Part shown: piece by piece, positions 5,852-9,596 of the stretch | Position numbering within the stretch: position 1 is the first letter of the stretch | Layout: each line of letters opens with the position of its first letter | Assembly: GCA_964353115.1 (NCBI GenBank) | Contig: CAYGUI010000049.1 | Coordinates: 1 to 9,596 of the forward strand | DNA: 9,596 nucleotides | Direction of reading: 5' to 3' | DNA from: CAYGUI01 sp964353115 | Lineage (GTDB): Bacteria > Pseudomonadota > Gammaproteobacteria > JAGOUU01 | Notes under the pieces: generated by a model | The model's database searches: none | What the model saw: the letters and a program-made list of their open reading frames with translations, nothing else | What the model was told of the DNA's origin: nothing | Made by a program: the position numbers and the translations under genes

Positions 5852-7411
5852 ATGAATACAGATATAACTTTAGAAGATTGCATTAGAGCTGCAAGTGATG
5901 TTTATTTTCCTAAAGTGAAAATGCTTTATCCAGAAATTATTATTGATAGTAAAGAAAATAAACCTATTGATAGTTTTTATCCAAATAGTATTTTGCAAGC
6001 AGAGCATGGTCTTACTCGAATTGACGATTCAAAGCCACTAACCTCCGGATTCTTTGCTGCTCTTTATGTGCCAACAAAAGAAGCGAAAGATTTAACAAAA
6101 CCAATATCAACGGGAATAATTGCCTTTCGCGGTAGTGACGATATTTATGATTTTATTCATCATGATTTAAAAATGGCCCATACCGAATGGCCCCAGGCTT
6201 TTAGTGATGCTTTAAAATTTTATAAAGATATGAGACAAAAATACAAAAACCTAAAAAACTTATACTTCACTGGTCACTCGCTTGGCGGTGGATTGGCGCA
6301 ATTAATGGCAATTCAAGCGAATAAATTAGATTTTGCCTGTAATAAACGTCCGGCGATTTGTTTTAATGCACCACAAGTCGGAAGTATTATTAAAAAATAT
6401 CCAACACCGCATTTACAAGAATTATTTATAGATCATCAGGTTAAAATTATAAGAAAAAAATTGCAAAGTAGCCCACAGGAATTTAATGACTGTACTTTTG
6501 AAGCCATAAAATCTCAAGCTAAAATGGCAAATGTTGTAATCGCCCCTTCTGCTTTTTATTCAGCAGCCGCATTTAACATCGGAGAGTGTGCAGCAGATCA
6601 ATATAATAAGTGGAATGCATATTTCAAATCTCTGACCAATGATCTTAATCCCATGATTCGAGAAGTTTATGAAAAAATAGCATATACCAAAAACATGCGC
6701 GATTGCGTGATTTATGGTCAGCCTGGATTTAATTGTGTTTATGATCTTATTACTCCAAAACCTAGTATTAATGATATTGATAGAGTAAGTTTTAAAAAAT
6801 GTTATTCTGAGCTGGTCGATAGCTCAACTTATGATTTTATTTATAACTTTAATTCTTTTTTTGACGTTGTTCATACTTGCGGCATGCCGATTGGTAATCA
6901 ATGCACAATTGATATTGATCAACAAAAGTATTCTTCATTGTGGTATGCAACAGAGCTTGATAAGGATATGCGCCGTCAGGCCGAGCTTAGAACTTTCAAG
7001 ACACTGCAAAAAGAATATTTCCTGCATCAAGCTAATATTATTGATTTTAATAAGTGCAAATTGGATTTACAAAAAGATCTCTTAAGTAATGCCAAAATTC
7101 CAAATTTACAAATATTCCCAATTCTTAAAGAAGTAGTAAAATTTAAATTAGGAGATATTTGGTCACAAGAGCTCGATTATTATGTTGATACTCAACACAG
7201 CATGACTAACTTGGGAAAATCTTTGCTACATGAAAAAGAATTAATTAAAACCAGCTTTGAGCATAAAAATAATGCCAGATTAAATATTATAAATTATCAA
7301 AAAAATAACCCACTTGAAAATTTTGGTGATAGCTTTAAAGAAAAAGTTCTAGATCTAATAAAATCTTCTGGTTTATATAACGAAAAGTTTTGTGAGCGGG
7401 TTGTGCTTTAA
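5852..7411 (+). CDS. Class 3 lipase-fold hydrolase (Lipase_3-like), no signal peptide
   Basis: A 519-residue alpha/beta hydrolase of the class 3 lipase type, predicted to cleave ester bonds in glycerolipids or phospholipids. The nucleophile elbow TGHSLGGGLAQL (140-151) places the catalytic serine at S143. IIAFRGSDD (89-97) matches the oxyanion-side FRG motif, and FNAPQVGS (171-178) matches the conserved strand after the elbow. The catalytic Asp and His cannot be assigned with confidence. Residues from about 200 to 519 form a long extension that I do not recognise, with several cysteines (213, 246, 285, 295, 317, 343, 351, 402, 514). There is no N-terminal signal peptide, so the protein is either cytosolic or exported by a signal-independent system. 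It is cotranscribed with the exported protein before it. Its stop codon overlaps that of the convergent GH18 gene. Confidence 0.85.
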   Translation: MNTDITLEDCIRAASDVYFPKVKMLYPEIIIDSKENKPIDSFYPNSILQAEHGLTRIDDSKPLTSGFFAALYVPTKEAKDLTKPISTGIIAFRGSDDIYDFIHHDLKMAHTEWPQAFSDALKFYKDMRQKYKNLKNLYFTGHSLGGGLAQLMAIQANKLDFACNKRPAICFNAPQVGSIIKKYPTPHLQELFIDHQVKIIRKKLQSSPQEFNDCTFEAIKSQAKMANVVIAPSAFYSAAAFNIGECAADQYNKWNAYFKSLTNDLNPMIREVYEKIAYTKNMRDCVIYGQPGFNCVYDLITPKPSINDIDRVSFKKCYSELVDSSTYDFIYNFNSFFDVVHTCGMPIGNQCTIDIDQQKYSSLWYATELDKDMRRQAELRTFKTLQKEYFLHQANIIDFNKCKLDLQKDLLSNAKIPNLQIFPILKEVVKFKLGDIWSQELDYYVDTQHSMTNLGKSLLHEKELIKTSFEHKNNARLNIINYQKNNPLENFGDSFKEKVLDLIKSSGLYNEKFCERVVL

Positions 7412-8292
7412 TATTCTTTGCGAGCACTATTATACAAGCAACGAGCACCACTACAACTAGGAAGTCCTGTATTTTTATTAACATAATCATTATCAGCACG
7501 CCAGCCAAACATACCTGCAAGTGGCGGTACTCGTGTTATGGCATAATGAGCTTTTTGTGCAATACTACCATTAGGACCTAAAGTATCAACGCCACCTGAA
7601 TAATCAGCTTCGGTTTCAACACCGCCAATAATTTTTGCAGGATCCATTCCTTGACTAACATATTCTTCAGCATCAGATTTTAAACCATCGCCGACGCCGT
7701 AAGACATTATATTAATATTATCAACGTATTTATTTATAAAATCGATGTCATAATTATTTGGATATGGCCAAACAGCTAAAGTTAAAAAATATTTTTTACC
7801 ATCCTGCTTACTTGCTGCTTGTAATTTTTCAGATATAGTTTTCAGTAAAATATTTAAACTCGTTGCATCAATACCGTCTTCCCAGTCCATGTCATAGCCA
7901 TCGAGGCCAAATTTTCTAATAAATTCGACGATACTATCGGCAAATAGATCTGCATTTTTTGCTGCATCAACATAAACACCGCCTTGATATGGTGCAGAAG
8001 TTATTAAAATTTGTGCCTTAGGGTTTTGCTGTCTAATTGCTAAAATAGTTTGCCGGAAAATATTTATATCTGCTTGATAAGTCAATCTATTATCAATAAT
8101 TCCAGCGAATGCCAAATAAACTCTATTCATTAATTTAAATGGAATTAAATTTTCTGCCAAAATTTTTGGCATATTTGGATTAAAATTTACTCCAACATAT
8201 TGAGCAATGATAGGTGAATATGCTTTTTTAGATCCTTTTTTTGGTAATAAAAAACCAAAACAACTTTTGAATAATCCTTTAACCTGTTGCAT
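7408..8292 (-). CDS. Glycoside hydrolase family 18 chitinase-like protein
   Basis: A 294-residue GH18 catalytic domain; family members hydrolyse beta-1,4-GlcNAc links in chitin or related glycans. The diagnostic DxxDxDxE motif is intact as DGYDMDWE (131-138), with E138 the expected general acid. NIMSYG (194-199) corresponds to the substrate-binding M-x-Y segment, with G where D is usual. GMFGWRADND (260-269) is the typical last-strand tryptophan motif. The domain is compact and has no carbohydrate-binding module. The N-terminus (MQQVKGLFKSCFGFLLPKKG) is only weakly hydrophobic, so a classical signal peptide is doubtful. No Shine-Dalgarno is visible; the start lies 3 nt after the crcB stop, so translation likely depends on coupling. 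An endo-beta-N-acetylglucosaminidase-type activity is an alternative to chitinase. Confidence 0.88.
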   Translation of the reverse strand: MQQVKGLFKSCFGFLLPKKGSKKAYSPIIAQYVGVNFNPNMPKILAENLIPFKLMNRVYLAFAGIIDNRLTYQADINIFRQTILAIRQQNPKAQILITSAPYQGGVYVDAAKNADLFADSIVEFIRKFGLDGYDMDWEDGIDATSLNILLKTISEKLQAASKQDGKKYFLTLAVWPYPNNYDIDFINKYVDNINIMSYGVGDGLKSDAEEYVSQGMDPAKIIGGVETEADYSGGVDTLGPNGSIAQKAHYAITRVPPLAGMFGWRADNDYVNKNTGLPSCSGARCLYNSARKEY

Positions 8293-8295
8293 AAA

Positions 8296-8646
8296 TTAAA
8301 TTATTTTTAATGCTAAATAAAATGATAATAAAGATAAAATAACGGATGAGCAAGCGTAGGCAATGGCAATAATTAAGCCTTTATTTATTATTAATAAATA
8401 TATTTCGCTAATATAAGTTGAAAAAGTACTAAATGATCCTAAAAAACCTACAGCGATAAAAAGATTAATTTTAGTCGGATATTCAAAATCATATTTAGCG
8501 AGTATTGCAATTAATAATCCTAATAAAATACTAGCAAGTATATTAATACAAAAAGTTGAAATAGGAGCATGACTAATTATCCTTCCTAAATAATGACGAG
8601 ACAATGCTCCCAGTGCCCCGCCTGTAGCGATTAAAAAAATATTCAT
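8296..8646 (-). CDS. crcB: CrcB/Fluc fluoride ion channel
   Basis: A 116-residue, four-helix membrane protein of the Fluc family, which works as a dual-topology dimer exporting fluoride from the cytoplasm. Signatures visible are GGALGALSRHYLG (9-21), with the conserved R17; STFCINILAS (30-39), with the pore asparagine N35; and GFLGSFSTFSTYISE (67-81), with the phenylalanine-box residues F72 and F75 and the S-T-Y break in TM3. The length is typical of a single-domain Fluc. The gene begins 8 nt after the MauE-like gene, with no good Shine-Dalgarno, and ends 3 nt before the GH18 gene, so it is the middle gene of a coupled minus-strand operon. No fluoride riboswitch is seen upstream of the operon. 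Confidence 0.95.
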   Translation of the reverse strand: MNIFLIATGGALGALSRHYLGRIISHAPISTFCINILASILLGLLIAILAKYDFEYPTKINLFIAVGFLGSFSTFSTYISEIYLLIINKGLIIAIAYACSSVILSLLSFYLALKII

Positions 8647-8654
8647 TTAGAATT

Positions 8655-9176
8655 TTAAAAATTTCTATAAAGAATAAATAATGACATAACAATCATTCCT
8701 ATATCTTCAGTTAAAGTTACAGTTGATAAGGGAACGTTTAGCACTGTTCCCATACAAGCGCAATTGACTTTAAGACCTTCTTTTAACGCTTTAACAACTC
8801 CTACAGTACCTATTGACATAATTATTATTGTCAAAATACAAAATAAATTAGTACTCAAAAAAGATAAAAATCCTAGGCCTAAAAATAGCTCTATAGCTGG
8901 GTAAGATAGGGCATATATACGATATTTTTTTGCAACTAAGTCATACATTTGAAATCCATCTGCAAACTGAATTGGATTGAATATCTTTAATAAAGAAAAA
9001 ATTGTTAAAAACATTCCCATAAAATATGGCATGAAATAACCTACATTATCACGACCAAAAGAAATAGCTAATCCTGATATAGCTGAAATAATTATTAATG
9101 CAAAAAGTGGCCAATATTTTAAAATTGGATTATTTTCTTCTTGGTGATGTGTTTGTGATTCTGAATGTGTATCCAT
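8655..9176 (-). CDS. MauE/DoxX-like redox-associated membrane protein
   Basis: A 173-residue integral membrane protein with about five hydrophobic segments (near 22-40, 47-66, 88-108, 110-130 and 152-170). The stretch NCACMGTVLNVPLSTVTL (138-155), a Cys-x-Cys followed by a proline-serine turn and another helix, is characteristic of the MauE/DoxX-like family. Members are linked to disulfide or redox chemistry and are often found beside metal-handling genes. The N-terminal tail before the first helix is polar and His-rich (HSESQTHHQEE), possibly metal-binding; that is inference. The start is fixed by an excellent AAGGAGG (9187-9193) and by a near-consensus promoter just upstream. It is the first gene of the operon with crcB and the GH18 gene. 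The exact substrate is unknown. Confidence 0.82.
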   Translation of the reverse strand: MDTHSESQTHHQEENNPILKYWPLFALIIISAISGLAISFGRDNVGYFMPYFMGMFLTIFSLLKIFNPIQFADGFQMYDLVAKKYRIYALSYPAIELFLGLGFLSFLSTNLFCILTIIIMSIGTVGVVKALKEGLKVNCACMGTVLNVPLSTVTLTEDIGMIVMSLFILYRNF

Positions 9177-9186
9177 ACATAAAGTT

Positions 9187-9193
9187 CCTCCTT
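9187..9193 (-). promoter_or_regulatory. Consensus ribosome binding site of the MauE-like gene
   Basis: On the minus strand this reads AAGGAGG, a full Shine-Dalgarno match, ending 10 nt before the ATG at 9176. An out-of-frame ATG lies 4 nt upstream of the true start; only the ATG at 9176 opens the long frame. Confidence 0.8.
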
Positions 9194-9200
9194 CTTTGCC

Positions 9201-9229
9201 AGAATAAGACGGGATAGAACAATTGTCAA
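9201..9229 (-). promoter_or_regulatory. Sigma-70 promoter of the mauE-like/crcB/GH18 operon
   Basis: On the minus strand a perfect TTGACA (9224-9229) is followed after exactly 17 bp by TATTCT (9201-9206). The predicted start near 9194 gives a very short leader of under 20 nt that begins at the Shine-Dalgarno, leaving no room for a riboswitch. No operator-like palindrome is seen here. Confidence 0.75.
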
Positions 9230-9232
9230 GTT

Positions 9233-9520
9233 TTAGAAGGATGGAAATCCTCTAGATGAGCGAGATGTCGGGGAATGTACAGATGATAATTCGCAATATC
9301 CTATAGAATGCCCCTGAGCTTGAGAAACTGCTGCAGAAACAACTATTTTTGGTAAAGGAGGCAATATTTTTACTTTATTTTTTAAAAATTTAGATTCAGA
9401 GCCATAATTTTTTTCTTGAAAATTAGAATTATCAGATAATTCTCGCCAAAAACGAGCTGTGGTGTCTTTAGGATATGGTAGCAACAAAGTAGTAATAAGA
9501 TATTTAAAAATTATAAACAA
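9233..9520 (-). CDS. Doubtful ORF or gene remnant downstream of the 5S rRNA
   Basis: This is the only reading frame in the otherwise gene-free stretch between the operon promoter and the rRNA terminator. It gives 95 residues from a TTG that lies inside the T-run of the terminator, with no Shine-Dalgarno and no upstream ATG; the frame stays open back through the 5S rRNA. From about residue 15 (PYPKDTTARFWRELSDN) codon choice looks like that of the real genes (GAA, GAT, AAT, TTA), and the tail is Ser/Pro/Arg-rich. I do not recognise the protein. It could be the 3' end of a gene truncated by rearrangement at the rRNA locus, a short gene with a later start, or chance. Confidence 0.22.
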   Translation of the reverse strand: MFIIFKYLITTLLLPYPKDTTARFWRELSDNSNFQEKNYGSESKFLKNKVKILPPLPKIVVSAAVSQAQGHSIGYCELSSVHSPTSRSSRGFPSF

Positions 9521-9556
9521 AAAAAAATCCCAACATAAACTAATACATTGGGATTT
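9519..9556 (-). terminator. Rho-independent terminator of the rRNA operon
   Basis: On the minus strand a perfect 9-bp stem, AAATCCCAA (9548-9556) pairing with TTGGGATTT (9525-9533) across a 14-nt loop, runs into an uninterrupted T-run (nine T, 9519-9527, partly inside the stem). It lies about 10 nt after the 5S 3' end, the expected place for the end of an rRNA operon. The plus strand has no T-run after the stem, so it acts in one direction only. Confidence 0.85.
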
Positions 9557-9566
9557 AAGGAATAAA

Positions 9567-9596
9567 ATGCTTGGCAGTGACCTACTCTCACATGAC
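9567..9596 (-). rRNA. rrf: 5S ribosomal RNA, 3' end (partial)
   Basis: Read on the minus strand the last 30 bases are the 3' end of 5S rRNA: CATGTGAGAGTAGGTCA followed by CTGCCAAGCAT. This matches the conserved loop E/helix IV and helix I closing strand of gammaproteobacterial 5S (Pseudomonas has CATGTGAGAGTAGGTCA then TCGTCAAGC). The rest of the gene, and presumably 23S and 16S, lie beyond the right edge. The exact 3' end is placed by comparison with E. coli and may be off by one or two bases. Confidence 0.88.

Noticed and set aside
6831..7085. 84-residue plus-strand reading frame
   Set aside because: It lies wholly inside the lipase gene in another frame, has no ribosome site, and its hydrophobic composition is a by-product of AT-rich codons.
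7403..7427. Inverted repeat GTGCT...AGCAC between the lipase and GH18 genes as a terminator
   Set aside because: The stem is only 5 bp with a 15-nt loop and no T-run on either strand.
7335..7520. 61-residue minus-strand reading frame
   Set aside because: It overlaps the 3' ends of both the lipase and GH18 genes, has no ribosome site, and no family features are visible.
9194..9232. Fluoride riboswitch upstream of the crcB operon
   Set aside because: The predicted leader is under 20 nt and no riboswitch core is seen; crcB is also not the first gene.
1..9596. CRISPR arrays, insertion sequences, tRNA genes
   Set aside because: No regularly spaced repeats, no transposase-like protein, no terminal inverted repeats and no tRNA cloverleaf pattern were seen on either strand.

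Overview
The window is strongly AT-rich and gene-dense. Three features point to a gammaproteobacterium. A 5S rRNA 3' end at the right edge reads like the gammaproteobacterial (Pseudomonas-type) consensus. A PCMT-like methyltransferase sits directly before tolC, a neighbourhood known from Pseudomonas and, as I recall it, Legionella and its relatives. Several lipoproteins carry ordinary Gram-negative lipoboxes. The AT richness, minimal intergenic spacing and genes such as GH18 chitinase, class 3 lipase and SodC would suit a host- or protist-associated lineage of the Legionella/Coxiella/Francisella kind. That assignment is inference; the sequence alone does not name the organism.

Left part (69-4233, + strand): a tightly packed cluster. 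A small beta-strand-rich protein of unknown function is followed by a PCMT-like SAM methyltransferase, two different TolC-family outer-membrane channel proteins in tandem, and a lipoprotein Cu/Zn superoxide dismutase. From the methyltransferase onward each gene overlaps the next (20, 1 and 4 nt), so they very probably form one translationally coupled operon of cell-envelope functions. No membrane-fusion protein or inner-membrane pump is present, so the partners of the channels must lie elsewhere.

Middle (4223-7411): a minus-strand DUF1566-like lipoprotein ends inside sodC. It diverges, across 90 bp, from a plus-strand pair: an exported protein of unknown family and a class 3 lipase with no signal peptide. 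The 90-bp gap holds two back-to-back promoters and a perfect 19-bp palindrome placed at the predicted start of transcription of the pair, a classic repressor-site geometry. An exported small protein followed by a cytosolic-looking lipase resembles an immunity/lipase-effector arrangement, offered here as a hypothesis only.

Right part (7408-9229, - strand): an operon of a MauE/DoxX-like membrane protein, a CrcB/Fluc fluoride channel and a GH18 chitinase-like hydrolase, driven by a near-consensus sigma-70 promoter. The hydrolase and the lipase share a TTAA for their stop codons. The last ~390 bp before the rRNA contain only a doubtful ORF, the rRNA-operon terminator and the 5S rRNA 3' end, all on the minus strand.
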